Origin: Sporobacter sp963677825
GTDB lineage: Bacteria > Bacillota > Clostridia > Oscillospirales > Oscillospiraceae
NCBI GenBank assembly: GCA_963677825.2
Contig: CAXXEF010000001.1
Span: forward strand, 1,364,001 to 1,428,000
Direction of reading: 5' to 3'
Length of the DNA: 64,000 nt
In this document: positions 50,579 to 60,942 of the stretch, piece after piece
How the letters are laid out: each line of letters starts with the position of its first letter
Numbering within the stretch: position 1 is the first letter of the stretch
Position numbers and translations under genes: made by a program
The notes under the pieces: model-generated
The model's database searches: none
What the model was told of the DNA's origin: nothing
What the model saw: the letters and a program-made list of their open reading frames with translations, nothing else

Positions 50579-52093
50579 TCAGCCGGCTGTATGTACAATA
50601 CCCTCCAGCTCCGGAGCGAGGGCCGCGAAATTATCAACGACGGTCTTTAGAAACTGATCGACAATTTCTGTATCAAACTGTGTCCCGGAGCCCTTAACCA
50701 ACTGCTCACGCGCGTTTTCAAGATTCAGCTTAGACCGATAATGACGCGTGGACGTCATGGCGTCAAACGCATCGGCGACGGAAAGAATCCGTCCGAGGAA
50801 CGGGATTTCCTCTCCTTTAAGTCCGCGCGGATAGCCTGCGCCGTTATACCATTCGTGATGGCACTGGACAATCGGGACGGCATCTTCAAACATGGATACG
50901 GCCGACAGGATGTTTGCGCCTTTAAGCGGATGCTGTTTGATAATCTCATATTCCTGACCGCTGAGCCGTTCGCTTTTCTTTAAGATCTCATCAGACGTAC
51001 CGATCTTGCCGATATCATGGAAGTATCCGCCGATGCGCAGCGTTTCAAGCTCCTGCTCGCTCAGGCCGAGTGCAGCGCCGACCTTGGTTGCATAAAACGC
51101 CACCCGGTCAGAATGGCCGCGGGTGTATTCATCTTTGGCATCGACCGTCATGCGCAGCGCCTCAATCGTGTCGATATATGTCTTGCGCAACTCATCGTAT
51201 GTTTTGTTGAGTTCGTCGTTTTTAATGTTAACCATCGAATGTAAAAAAGCGTTGCTGACGGCGGAGGCCGATTGAGCTGCATAAATCTCCAGCAGCTTAA
51301 GCGCGTCTTCGTACATATCACTTTCAATAAAGATGACGCCGTTTGTCACCGCGTGCTCATTGATGAGCGGCAGGATGATACCGTCCGGTACACGTACCGT
51401 TTTTTTGATCATACGCGCCGACCCAATGTGTTCCATCAGCGCGGGATTAAGCATCGCCATAAAGTTATCGACTGTTTTGTTATAGCGGCCTACACCCCGG
51501 AAAATGCTGTTATGCCCACTGTTCTCGTCAACCATATCGTCTACAAGGATGAACGCATTGGTGCTGTTGACTAGTGTCATAACCCCGACGAGAACATCCT
51601 CCAGAATGCTCCCGATTGGCTGCAGCTGGTAGATGTTCGGAACGGCTTCAAGGATCTTGTTGAGCCCGTCTGTATACCGCATGATTGTTTTCTTCTGTAT
51701 GATCGACTTGATCGCCGACTCAACAAGCAGGATCAGCTGATCGAACTTGTCATTTTTTTCGCAGTAGCCCTGAATGTCGAGCGCCTTGATCGTTTCAAGC
51801 GGCGGCGCCATGTCCTTATGTCCGGTAAGCAGCAGAATATACAGGTCGTTGTTAAACTCCCGGATCTTTTCCACGACCTTATCACCGTTGATCGGCTGCA
51901 TCATATAGTCAAGGATCAGCATATCGTAGCCGCCCGCTCTAATCCGTTCGATTGCATCGTCTGGCGTCGTAACGCCGTCAAAACCGTACCCATTTCTTTT
52001 GAGTACAACAGCCAGCGAGTCGATGATGCCTATTTCATCATCCAGCGCAAGGATCCGGTACTCGGGCACATATTCTTTTTTGCGTTTTCTCAT
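50579..52093 (-). CDS. Response regulator with GAF-like and HD-GYP (c-di-GMP phosphodiesterase) domains
   Basis: A 504-residue protein. A receiver domain (about 13-130) has the acidic pair D18-D19 and phospho-acceptor D62 (LILDYMM). A GAF-like middle region follows (about 150-290), then a coiled linker and an HD-GYP domain with RGHSDRVAFY, YFHDIGKIG (HD 359-360), CHHEWYNGAGYP and GYP at 420-422, RILSVADAFDAMTS. All catalytic landmarks are intact, so it should degrade c-di-GMP. It starts 8 bp after the stop of the histidine kinase and is the last gene of the NRPS operon. A NRPS product or its precursor may signal through the kinase to this phosphodiesterase. Confidence 0.92.
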   Translation of the reverse strand: MRKRKKEYVPEYRILALDDEIGIIDSLAVVLKRNGYGFDGVTTPDDAIERIRAGGYDMLILDYMMQPINGDKVVEKIREFNNDLYILLLTGHKDMAPPLETIKALDIQGYCEKNDKFDQLILLVESAIKSIIQKKTIMRYTDGLNKILEAVPNIYQLQPIGSILEDVLVGVMTLVNSTNAFILVDDMVDENSGHNSIFRGVGRYNKTVDNFMAMLNPALMEHIGSARMIKKTVRVPDGIILPLINEHAVTNGVIFIESDMYEDALKLLEIYAAQSASAVSNAFLHSMVNIKNDELNKTYDELRKTYIDTIEALRMTVDAKDEYTRGHSDRVAFYATKVGAALGLSEQELETLRIGGYFHDIGKIGTSDEILKKSERLSGQEYEIIKQHPLKGANILSAVSMFEDAVPIVQCHHEWYNGAGYPRGLKGEEIPFLGRILSVADAFDAMTSTRHYRSKLNLENAREQLVKGSGTQFDTEIVDQFLKTVVDNFAALAPELEGIVHTAG

Positions 52094-52101
52094 GTTACCT
52101 C

Positions 52102-53910
52102 CTAAGCGGCCGGTATCATAATATAGAACGTCGTTCCCATACCATGAACCGATTCAAACCACATCTCACCCCCGAAGCGCCCTGTAATCGTGGAGTAAGA
52201 TATATACAGACCAAGACCCGTTCCGTTTTTCGCTTTTGTCGTGATCATTTCCTTGAAGAGCCTGTCCTTAACATCTTCCGGCATACCGCTTGCAGTATCC
52301 TTGATTTCAAAACGGATCTGAGACTCTTCCCTTGATATACTGAATTCAATCAGTCCTTCTTTACCCTCGTAAGCTTCGATGCTATTTGTAATCAGGTTGT
52401 TGATAACCTGGATAAAGCTATTAATCTCCCCTTTGACCTTCGTGCGTTTGTCGATGCTGCACTGAACATTAAGCTGGCAGGAGAAGCGTTTGAGCTCATG
52501 ATTCATCAAGATATCGACACGCTTGATCAGCTCTTTAATTGAAAAGCTATCCGTCATCGAAGCCGTCAGCTGTGCTGCTTGCCCCTTTACCGTCGATATA
52601 ATATCTGACATGTACGCCGTATACTCGCGCATCTTGCCGATCCACGTACGCATCTCCTCGGCGATTTCGCGGTGGTCGTCCGGTGTGACGTCGGCGTCGT
52701 CGACAGACTCATCGTATTCGTTAATAAGGTCTGAGAGGCCTTCAAGCCCGCCCGCAATCGACATGATCGGCGTTTTCAGGTTGTGTGCGATGCCTCCGAC
52801 CAGCTGTCCAAGCGACGCCAGATGCTCACTCTCGATGAGCATGTACTGGGTCTTGGCAATCAGCTCAGCGTCTTTTTTTTGCTCAGTAACATCTTTGAAC
52901 AAGATTATGGTGCATATAATCTGGGCGTTCGAAACGATTGGCGTTATCTCAATTATAAAGTATTTATCGAAGTTTTTATCGGGCACGTTAATGTGCACTT
53001 CAAAATTCAGCGTCTTTTTTTCAGCTATGGATTTGGCTAAATTCGTATTGATGCTGTCATCTTCATCCTTCAAAATAACCAAAAGGTCTTCAAGCGGCTC
53101 TTTTCTTTTCGCTGAATATACCGATTTGAACGTATCGACAAACGTTTTATTAAAGTCAGTAATAATCGTTGTGTCGCTCAACACGATGTAACTGTCCGAT
53201 ATGTGATCGACGACCGTTTGCAACGCAACGGGAACAATCGTGAACAAATCAAATCGGAGCATCGCGATAAATAAGCATACCACAGTCATCGAAAAAGCGA
53301 TAGCCTGAAAATAGCTGGGAAATGTTACAAGATTGATGAAGTAGACAAGATTGACAAGTATCGGAATAAGCGCCCCGATCACAATCAGAAAGGACTGCTT
53401 TGAAAAAAAGCCTGAATTCTTAATTGAGAACCGCAGCAGATAGTAAAGGCCAACAATCACAAACGCATAATCGACGATCGTAATCGCATACGCTACAAAT
53501 CCGCGCACACGCTCGCTGTTTACATTTGAGTACACGATATATACTAAATGATGAAACTCGTTTGTCCAAATCAGGATGGCACTTATAACCGGAATGAGAA
53601 ACAGCAGGTTGAGCTTCTTGTTGATCTCATAGCCAGATTTTGAGTACGCATATCCAATAAAGAACAGTAAAAACGACAGGAAGCCAATAAAAGAATCAAT
53701 TAAATTGCTAATCAATATACTTATCGTGATATCATCGCTTTTCCCAATATATTGCTGTATTAACGACACTAAACACCACAAGAAGATATCTAAAATAGCT
53801 AGATTGAAATACTTATGGAGCGGCTTTTTATTCTTTATCCGCCACAGAAGAACGAGTAGTATTAACGTCAACAACGTTGACACATGCAGTAGCACAAACG
53901 CTATTTCCAT
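52102..53910 (-). CDS. 7TM-PAS histidine kinase
   Basis: A 602-residue sensor. Seven to eight hydrophobic helices (about 5-225) match the 7TM region of histidine kinases. A PAS-like domain (about 230-345) with coiled linker VTEQKKDAELIAKT follows. The H-box is GGIAHNLKTP with H376, and the ATPase domain has NNLITNSIEA (N box), DTASGMPEDV in place of the usual DxGxGI (G1) and GTGLGLYIS (G2). The DTASG variation resembles SpoIIJ/other kinases with altered G1, and activity is still likely. It starts 33 bp after the NRPS stop. It is AT-richer than the NRPS, suggesting a different origin for the two halves of the cluster. Confidence 0.9.
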   Translation of the reverse strand: MEIAFVLLHVSTLLTLILLVLLWRIKNKKPLHKYFNLAILDIFLWCLVSLIQQYIGKSDDITISILISNLIDSFIGFLSFLLFFIGYAYSKSGYEINKKLNLLFLIPVISAILIWTNEFHHLVYIVYSNVNSERVRGFVAYAITIVDYAFVIVGLYYLLRFSIKNSGFFSKQSFLIVIGALIPILVNLVYFINLVTFPSYFQAIAFSMTVVCLFIAMLRFDLFTIVPVALQTVVDHISDSYIVLSDTTIITDFNKTFVDTFKSVYSAKRKEPLEDLLVILKDEDDSINTNLAKSIAEKKTLNFEVHINVPDKNFDKYFIIEITPIVSNAQIICTIILFKDVTEQKKDAELIAKTQYMLIESEHLASLGQLVGGIAHNLKTPIMSIAGGLEGLSDLINEYDESVDDADVTPDDHREIAEEMRTWIGKMREYTAYMSDIISTVKGQAAQLTASMTDSFSIKELIKRVDILMNHELKRFSCQLNVQCSIDKRTKVKGEINSFIQVINNLITNSIEAYEGKEGLIEFSISREESQIRFEIKDTASGMPEDVKDRLFKEMITTKAKNGTGLGLYISYSTITGRFGGEMWFESVHGMGTTFYIMIPAA

Positions 53911-53943
53911 GCTTTTCGTCCCCTCCCATTCAGCAATACGCCT

Positions 53944-56900
53944 TTATAAGGTGCTAATAATATAGTCGATAAGCTCATCGGCATGAGAATTGATGAAGAA
54001 GTGCATTGCGTCTTCTAAGACGACCAGTTCTACGCTGGTGAAATATCGCTTCCATTGATGATGACGCGTTTGATAGTTCTTGGTTATCGGATCATTGTCA
54101 CCGACAAAGAAAGTCAGCGGTGCTTGAATCCTGTCGGGTTTCTTTCTGCCGATCATGTAAAAATACTCGATAAAATGCAATGTATCATGCCGGAAAGCTC
54201 TGACTAGATGCTTCATATAAGCGGTATCAGCTTCCATTTCTGCCGGCAAACCGATTTTTTTAAGAACCTTGACAATCTGCTCGTCCGTCCGGAATGCCCA
54301 CGGCTTGTAAATCCCGCCGTAAAGATTAAGCAGCGCTGGTACGAATAAAGAACCGAGCATAACAGCTTTAGCCGAGCGGCCGGCGCGCTCAAGGAGCCTG
54401 GCTGTTTCCGTCGCTAAAGCGATACCGGCGCAATGGCCATAGATTATTACTTCACCTGTAATTGTCGCTTTGATCTCCTCGGCAATTTCCTCAGCCGTAT
54501 TGTCAAACGGCTGAAGGCTGTCATCACCGCCAAAATCGTGGCCGGGCAGATTGACCGCAAAAATATTCAGTGGCGCATCCTTTTTTAACGCGCTGTTGCT
54601 GATATCCCGGTACACCAATGCACTCGCGCCGCCAAACGGAAAACAAACAACACTGCAGTTTGATGGATCGTATTTTTTGGACATGTTAACAAGCAACCCG
54701 GCTTTTTTACTATCAGCCATCAGCTTCTCAGCCAACTGTCGGACAGTTGGATGAGTATAGAAATCAATAATATTGATATCCATATCCAAGGAGGCTACAG
54801 CCTTAACGGCGCTGAGCGAATCGCCGCCGATTTCAAAGAAATCATCGTCAATGCCGACAGCTGGTAACCCAAGAACACTGGCCCAAGCGCAAGCAAGAAG
54901 CTCCTCTGTTGCGTTTCTGGGCAGCACGATGTCCAGTTGGCCTGCTTCAGGCGGTTGGAGACTTGACTTATCTATCTTGCCGCTATTATTGAGTGAAAAA
55001 GAATCAACCTGCACGATTTGTGCCGGAATCATATAATCTGGAAGCGAGCCAGATAAAAAGGATTTAAGCTCACTGCTGCTGATGTCTGAATTCGGTTTAT
55101 AAAACGCACAAATATACACGCCACCGCTACTCGTTTCAAAAGTTGTGACAACAGCCTGCTCAACAGCTTCATGCTTGAGCATTGTACTTTCTATCTCGCC
55201 AAGCTCGATCCGATAGCCACGGATCTTAACCTGGCTGTCCACTCTGCCAATGTATTCGATTTCAGCACTTGGCATCATCCTGACGAGATCACCCGTTTTA
55301 TACAGCTTACCAATTTCATCAAACGGACTATCGATGAACCGTTCATGCGTCAGCTCATCATTGTTTATATAGCCTCTACCTACACAAGCTCCCGCAGCAT
55401 AGAGTTCCCCAGAAACACCTGTCGGCACAAGGTTTTTGTATTTGTCCAAAACGTATAGTTTCGTCATCGGAATTGCCGACCCAATGTTGCTGAGGCTTGA
55501 TGCAAAATCCTCCGGTACATCCAGTCTTTTGAGTGTTATCAAAATCGTTGTTTCTGACGGGCCGTAAAGGTTGGTGAACTGCGCATACGGATATCTGTCT
55601 TTCATCGGTTTAAGCATTGACGGATTAAGCGCCTCTCCGCCAAGAAAAACGTACCGTGTAAGAAGTTCAGGCTGCGCGGTTTTCAGTTCTAGGTCGATCA
55701 GACTATACATTGATCGCGGCGTTTGATTCAACACAGTGACCTTTTCTTCTATTAGAATATTGAGGTATCGCCGTAAATCTCTGGCTGCGTCAGATGCAAT
55801 TATTACAAGTTTGCCGCTATTAAGGAGCGCACCGTACATCTCCCAGACTGTAAAGTCAAAACAGTACGAGTGGAAAAGCGTCCATACATCATCGGCATTA
55901 AAATCAAACGCGAAGTGATCATTAAGCAGCAGCCCCACCAGATTCCGATGCTCGATCATGACGCCCTTGGGCAGTCCTGTTGAGCCGGAGGTGTAGATGA
56001 TGTACGCCAGATCGGCCGGCGTATTGACCGGATCAAGGTTTGACGCATTTTCATCGTACGATGTTTCATCATCGAGTGCTATCGACGCAACAGATACCTC
56101 GGGCATGAGCGATCGCTTGGTCACCAGCAATGCCGCGCCGCTATTTTCCAGCATATACGTGATGCGATCGGCCGGATAGTCCGGATCCATCGGCATATAC
56201 GCGCCGCCGGCCTTCAGAACACCGAGGATCGCGACGATCATTTCAAACGAGCGGTCGACCAACAACCCGACAACGACGTCCGGGCCGACACCGTTGCGGC
56301 GCAGTACGCGCGCGAGACGATTGGCTTTCTCGTTGAGCGTGCCGTACGTCATGATTTCCCCGTCAAGCGATAGCGCCGGCGCATCGGACGCCTCGGCCGC
56401 GCGTTCTTCAAAGATTGCGTGGATCGTTTTATCTACAGGGAAATTGGCGTCGGTATCGTTAAATTCCTCAATCAGCTGGCGGCGCTCTGCGTCGGATAGG
56501 ATGTCGATCTCGTGCAGCCGCTGAGACGGATTGTCTGATATGCGCGCCAGCACATTTGTGAAATGACTGGCAAGCCGCTCAATCGTCTCGGGCTTAAACA
56601 GCGCTGTTGCGTATTCGACGTTGATCGTAATCGTATCCCCGTGATCGACAGCTTCAAGCGTCAGATCGAACTTGGACGATCGGTCGTCATACACATCGAA
56701 CTGCGCTTTAAAATCTGCCGTATTCATCGCGGATAGGTTCATATTCTGCAGCACAAACGTCGTATCAAACAACGGATTACGGCTGGCGTCCCGTCGTGTG
56801 ACGACGTTTTCGACAAGTCGCTCAAACGGATAGTCCTGATTGTCGTAAACGCTAAGCAGATCGTCGCCGACCTCGGCAAGAAACGCTTTAAACGTTTTCT

Positions 56901-59900
56901 CGCCCACCGGTTGACTGCGGACTGCCAGCGTATTGACAAACATCCCCATCACACCACGCAGCGCATCGTGCCGGCGCCCCTCGACAGGCGTACCGACGAT
57001 GACGTCCTCTTGTCCCGTGTACTTAAACAGCAGCACATTGTACGCCGCCAACAGCACCATGAACAACGTCGCATCCGAGTGTGCAGCGAGCGCCTTGAGG
57101 CTTTTCGTAACCACAGGGCTCAGGCTGAAATGGTGCTTGGCGCCTGCATAACTATGAAGCGGCTGGCGCGGGAAATCCGTCGGCAGGTCGAGCACGGGGA
57201 TTTCGCCGGAGAACTTATCCAGCCAGTAAGATTCTTGTTTTTTAAGTTTGCCGGACTGTAAGAACGCGTTGTGCCACGCCGAAAAGTCCTTATACTGAAT
57301 CGTCAACGGCACAAGCGGCTGCGCGTCATACAGCGACTTGAATTCCTGAATGAAGATATTGATCGACGCACCGTCGGCGATAATATGATGCATGTCGCTC
57401 AGCAGCACATACTGCTCGTCGTCCACCCGGACGAGCTTGGCGCGAAACAGCGGTGCAGCACCGAGATCAAACGGACGGACGAAATCGTCCATGAGTTCGG
57501 CCGGCGTCATGCCCGGCTGCTCGGCGTACTCAAGACGAAAATCCACATCGTCATGGACGATCTGGACAGGCTCGCCGCTGTGCATCATAAAGCTGGTGCG
57601 CAGCGCTTCATGGCGCGCGATGAGCGCGCGCAGAATGCTCTCGAATTTATCAACATTGACCTGGCCGGTGATACAAAGGTATCCCGGTAGGTTGTAGCTG
57701 GTACCGACGTTCATCTCGTTGACGATATACAAGCGTTTTTGCGCGGCCGACACGGCGTAGTAATCACTCTTTGGCACACGCGGAATGGCTGCATACGGCT
57801 GCCGCGTCATCTTAGCAATATGTTTGGACAACGCGCGGATCGTCTTAAGTGTAAACAAATCGCGCGGTGAGAGCTCGACACCGAACTGTTTATAAATATC
57901 CGTGATAATCCGGATAGCACCAAGTGATTCGCCGCCGAGCGCAGCATATTCGTCCAGCACGCCGATGCGCTGAACACCAAGTGTCTTCTGCCAAATCTCA
58001 ACCAGCGTCTGCTCGTTTTTACCGACGGGCGCCGCGTAGCCGTGTGCCTGCTCGATCGCCGCGCCCGGTGGTGTAAGTGCTTTTCGGTCAGCCTTGCCGC
58101 TGGAATTGAGCGGCAGACTGTCGAGAAATACGATCGCGGCCGGAATCATGTAGTCCGGCAGCGCCTTTGCCAGATAGCGCTTGAGTTCGTCGGCTTCGAC
58201 CGGTGCGTTTGTGACAACAAAGGCCGCCAAATACGCCGGCGCACCGTCCTGCTCAAAATGCTGCACGACGGTGTCACGGACAAGTGGGTGCGCCAGCAGC
58301 TTCGATTCAATCTCGCCAAGCTCGATGCGAAAGCCGCGGATTTTGACCTGATTGTCCATACGCCCGAGAAACTCGATGTCACCCATTGGGTACCAGCGTA
58401 CGCGGTCACCTGTTTTGAACAGGCGCTCCGTCGGGTCAAACGGGTTGATGATAAACTGCTCGTCGGTCTGCTCGGGGTTATTTTGATATCCGCGCGCAAC
58501 GCCGACGCCGCCGATATACAATTCTCCCGGTATGCCGACGGGCAACAGGTTTCTGTTGCGATCAAAAATATACAGATTGATGTTACTTATCGGCTTGCCG
58601 ATTGGCACTGATTTTAGAGCCGGCATCGGTGAACACTCGAAATACGAAACCTCGACGGTTGCCTCCGTCGGGCCATACAGGTTCGTCAATGTCGTGCCGT
58701 TTGTCTCGTAAAGAAGAGTGTTGAAGGCACCGACCTGGCTGAGCGTCAGCGCTTCACCGCTGGCGAAAACGTTGACGAGCGACTTTAGCCGGTCCGCTTC
58801 GCCTCTGCCCTCGACGTAGTTTAAAAACATTGAGAGCATGGACGGCACAAAATGCATCGCCGTCACGCCGTGTTTTTCGACAGCCTTGATAATCGCGCCG
58901 GGCTCTTTTTCGTCGCCGGGTCCCAGCAGGTACAGCGAGGCGCCGACGAAAAACCACGAAAACAGCTCCCAGACGGAAACGTCGAAGCAGAATGTCGTCT
59001 TCTGCATGATGACACTGTCCGCGTTGAACGGATAGCGCCCGAGCATCCACCAAATACGGTTAACAACGCCCTTTTGCTCGACCATTACGCCCTTCGGGCG
59101 ACCCGTCGAGCCGGAGGTATAGATCACATACGCCAGATTTTCCGGGCCGCTGAGACGCTCAAGCGCACTCGTGTCGGGATCATAGCTGCCGTCGTCATCC
59201 AGCGCGAGGACGCGGCCGTCGAACACGATATCGTCTGCGAGTCCTCTATGTGTTAGCATCAGTTCGGCACCGCTGTTTTCCAGCATGTAGGCGACGCGGT
59301 CGGCCGGATAATCTGAGGCGATGGGCATATACGCGCCGCCGGCTTTGAGGATGCCCAGCAGACCGACCATCATGTCTGTCGAGCGTTCTGTCATAATCGC
59401 GACGACCTTGTCCGAACCGACGCCGTATTGGCGCAAGCGGCGAGCGAGCGCGTTGGTGCGCTTGTCGAGCGCGGCGTACGACATATTCCCGTCGTCGGTG
59501 CTCAGCGCCGCTTTGTCCGGCGTTTTAACCGCCTGCTCCTCAAAAAACGCGCTGAGTGTTTTATCCTGCGGATAATCTGTCGCCGTATTATTGAAGTCGT
59601 GTAAAACCGTCAGCTTTTCTTTTTCCGAGAGCATTTCAAGCTTTGATACGGGTTTGGCCGGATTATCCAGCGCATGCCACAACAGACTGATGATATGCGC
59701 GTGGATAAATTCAATTTCCTTGACGCTGAAAACATCCGTCAGATAATCGTAGTCGATGATCAGGTTGCCGCCGTCCTCGCGGTCGTTAATGCTGATAACG
59801 AGCGACTCGACCTGATAGCCGTTAAAAAGCCACTTACCGACGTAATCCACGTCGGTTTCGTTCTTTTGGAATTTGGCGTTTTGATAATTGAGCACAATAT

Positions 59901-60942
59901 CGAAAAGGCGCGACATATCCGTGTGCGTCTTTTTCAGATACTTAACCAGATAGTTATACGGATATTTCTGGTGCTTCAAGACTTTCGTGTTTTCCCGAAG
60001 CATCGCCGCGGCAAACGTCGTAAAATCCATGTTGTCGTCGATGGCAATACGAACAGGCGCAGCAACGCTGACGAACATGCCGGCCGTTTGCTTTTCCTTC
60101 GGCCCGGCGCGGTTAAGGGTCGTCGTGCCCAGCACAAGGTCACCCAGACCCCTTACACGATTGATATAGATCGACAGCGCCGCCATAAACAACGTAAAGA
60201 CGGACAGCTGATTCTCCTGGCTGAACTCGCGCAGCTTGTTGGAGAACTTAACCGGCGTAATAAGTGTTTTACGCTTGGCCTTGATCGACGGCTCGTTCTT
60301 GTCTCTTTGCTTTAGCACCGTCGGCTCCGGCAACGTTTGAAATTTACTCTCCCAGTACGCTTTGTCCTTTTCAAACCGCGCCGACTGTTCGTACGCGGCA
60401 ATGCGTTCCAGATGGTCGATAAACGACGGTGCGGGCTTATCGTCGACAGGCCGTCCGTCAATGATTGCTGAATAGGTGTTGATAAGATACCGCGTATAAA
60501 GCCCCATCGTCCACGCGTCGGAGATCAGATGGTGCATTTTCATGTAGTAGCCGCCCTCGGTGTCGCTGATCTTAAACATCGCGCAATAGAAGAGCTGCTC
60601 CTCATTGATATCAAAGGGTTGCCGCGTCGTTTGCTCGTCCCAGGCAAAAAGCGCCTTGTTACCGCCGCTTTGACTAAAGTCGAAGAAATCCATCTCAAAG
60701 GGCTCGTACGGCGCAATATACTGAGACGCAACGCCATCCTTCTCGGTAATACGAAGGCGCATCGCATCGTTATTCTTAACAAAAAGATTGTGCGCTTGCA
60801 CAATCGCGTCATATGAGACGTCACCGGTCATACGCAGTGTACCGGCGACAATATTCAAACTTGTACCCGGGTACGCTTTTTCCAAATACCATATGGAGTT
60901 TTGCGATTCGGTCAGCGGATACAGGTGGTTACCAGACATCAT
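53944..60942 (-). CDS. Two-module non-ribosomal peptide synthetase (C-A-T-C-A-T-TE)
   Basis: A 2332-residue NRPS. C1 is about 5-430 (HHLISDA, HHxxxD at 137-142). A1 is about 455-965 (YTSGSTGRPKG 608-618, GELYIGG, KIRGFRIELGEIE, NSSGKADR). T1 has phosphopantetheine Ser1006 in LGGESL. C2 is about 1055-1490 (HHIIADG 1185-1191). A2 is about 1500-2000 (YTSGSTGLPKG 1650-1660). T2 has Ser2042 in IGGDSL. The TE is about 2095-2332 with the nucleophile motif GHCAG (Cys2171), D2284 and H2314. The C1 domain at the very N-terminus implies an acyl or other first building block. Aligned with GrsA by eye, A1 reads D-V-W-H-F-S-L-V-E (the EntF-like serine code) and A2 reads D-F-W-N-F-G-L-I-L (threonine-like, not exact). 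It overlaps the PPTase gene by 14 bp. Confidence 0.95.
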   Translation of the reverse strand: MMSGNHLYPLTESQNSIWYLEKAYPGTSLNIVAGTLRMTGDVSYDAIVQAHNLFVKNNDAMRLRITEKDGVASQYIAPYEPFEMDFFDFSQSGGNKALFAWDEQTTRQPFDINEEQLFYCAMFKISDTEGGYYMKMHHLISDAWTMGLYTRYLINTYSAIIDGRPVDDKPAPSFIDHLERIAAYEQSARFEKDKAYWESKFQTLPEPTVLKQRDKNEPSIKAKRKTLITPVKFSNKLREFSQENQLSVFTLFMAALSIYINRVRGLGDLVLGTTTLNRAGPKEKQTAGMFVSVAAPVRIAIDDNMDFTTFAAAMLRENTKVLKHQKYPYNYLVKYLKKTHTDMSRLFDIVLNYQNAKFQKNETDVDYVGKWLFNGYQVESLVISINDREDGGNLIIDYDYLTDVFSVKEIEFIHAHIISLLWHALDNPAKPVSKLEMLSEKEKLTVLHDFNNTATDYPQDKTLSAFFEEQAVKTPDKAALSTDDGNMSYAALDKRTNALARRLRQYGVGSDKVVAIMTERSTDMMVGLLGILKAGGAYMPIASDYPADRVAYMLENSGAELMLTHRGLADDIVFDGRVLALDDDGSYDPDTSALERLSGPENLAYVIYTSGSTGRPKGVMVEQKGVVNRIWWMLGRYPFNADSVIMQKTTFCFDVSVWELFSWFFVGASLYLLGPGDEKEPGAIIKAVEKHGVTAMHFVPSMLSMFLNYVEGRGEADRLKSLVNVFASGEALTLSQVGAFNTLLYETNGTTLTNLYGPTEATVEVSYFECSPMPALKSVPIGKPISNINLYIFDRNRNLLPVGIPGELYIGGVGVARGYQNNPEQTDEQFIINPFDPTERLFKTGDRVRWYPMGDIEFLGRMDNQVKIRGFRIELGEIESKLLAHPLVRDTVVQHFEQDGAPAYLAAFVVTNAPVEADELKRYLAKALPDYMIPAAIVFLDSLPLNSSGKADRKALTPPGAAIEQAHGYAAPVGKNEQTLVEIWQKTLGVQRIGVLDEYAALGGESLGAIRIITDIYKQFGVELSPRDLFTLKTIRALSKHIAKMTRQPYAAIPRVPKSDYYAVSAAQKRLYIVNEMNVGTSYNLPGYLCITGQVNVDKFESILRALIARHEALRTSFMMHSGEPVQIVHDDVDFRLEYAEQPGMTPAELMDDFVRPFDLGAAPLFRAKLVRVDDEQYVLLSDMHHIIADGASINIFIQEFKSLYDAQPLVPLTIQYKDFSAWHNAFLQSGKLKKQESYWLDKFSGEIPVLDLPTDFPRQPLHSYAGAKHHFSLSPVVTKSLKALAAHSDATLFMVLLAAYNVLLFKYTGQEDVIVGTPVEGRRHDALRGVMGMFVNTLAVRSQPVGEKTFKAFLAEVGDDLLSVYDNQDYPFERLVENVVTRRDASRNPLFDTTFVLQNMNLSAMNTADFKAQFDVYDDRSSKFDLTLEAVDHGDTITINVEYATALFKPETIERLASHFTNVLARISDNPSQRLHEIDILSDAERRQLIEEFNDTDANFPVDKTIHAIFEERAAEASDAPALSLDGEIMTYGTLNEKANRLARVLRRNGVGPDVVVGLLVDRSFEMIVAILGVLKAGGAYMPMDPDYPADRITYMLENSGAALLVTKRSLMPEVSVASIALDDETSYDENASNLDPVNTPADLAYIIYTSGSTGLPKGVMIEHRNLVGLLLNDHFAFDFNADDVWTLFHSYCFDFTVWEMYGALLNSGKLVIIASDAARDLRRYLNILIEEKVTVLNQTPRSMYSLIDLELKTAQPELLTRYVFLGGEALNPSMLKPMKDRYPYAQFTNLYGPSETTILITLKRLDVPEDFASSLSNIGSAIPMTKLYVLDKYKNLVPTGVSGELYAAGACVGRGYINNDELTHERFIDSPFDEIGKLYKTGDLVRMMPSAEIEYIGRVDSQVKIRGYRIELGEIESTMLKHEAVEQAVVTTFETSSGGVYICAFYKPNSDISSSELKSFLSGSLPDYMIPAQIVQVDSFSLNNSGKIDKSSLQPPEAGQLDIVLPRNATEELLACAWASVLGLPAVGIDDDFFEIGGDSLSAVKAVASLDMDINIIDFYTHPTVRQLAEKLMADSKKAGLLVNMSKKYDPSNCSVVCFPFGGASALVYRDISNSALKKDAPLNIFAVNLPGHDFGGDDSLQPFDNTAEEIAEEIKATITGEVIIYGHCAGIALATETARLLERAGRSAKAVMLGSLFVPALLNLYGGIYKPWAFRTDEQIVKVLKKIGLPAEMEADTAYMKHLVRAFRHDTLHFIEYFYMIGRKKPDRIQAPLTFFVGDNDPITKNYQTRHHQWKRYFTSVELVVLEDAMHFFINSHADELIDYIISTL

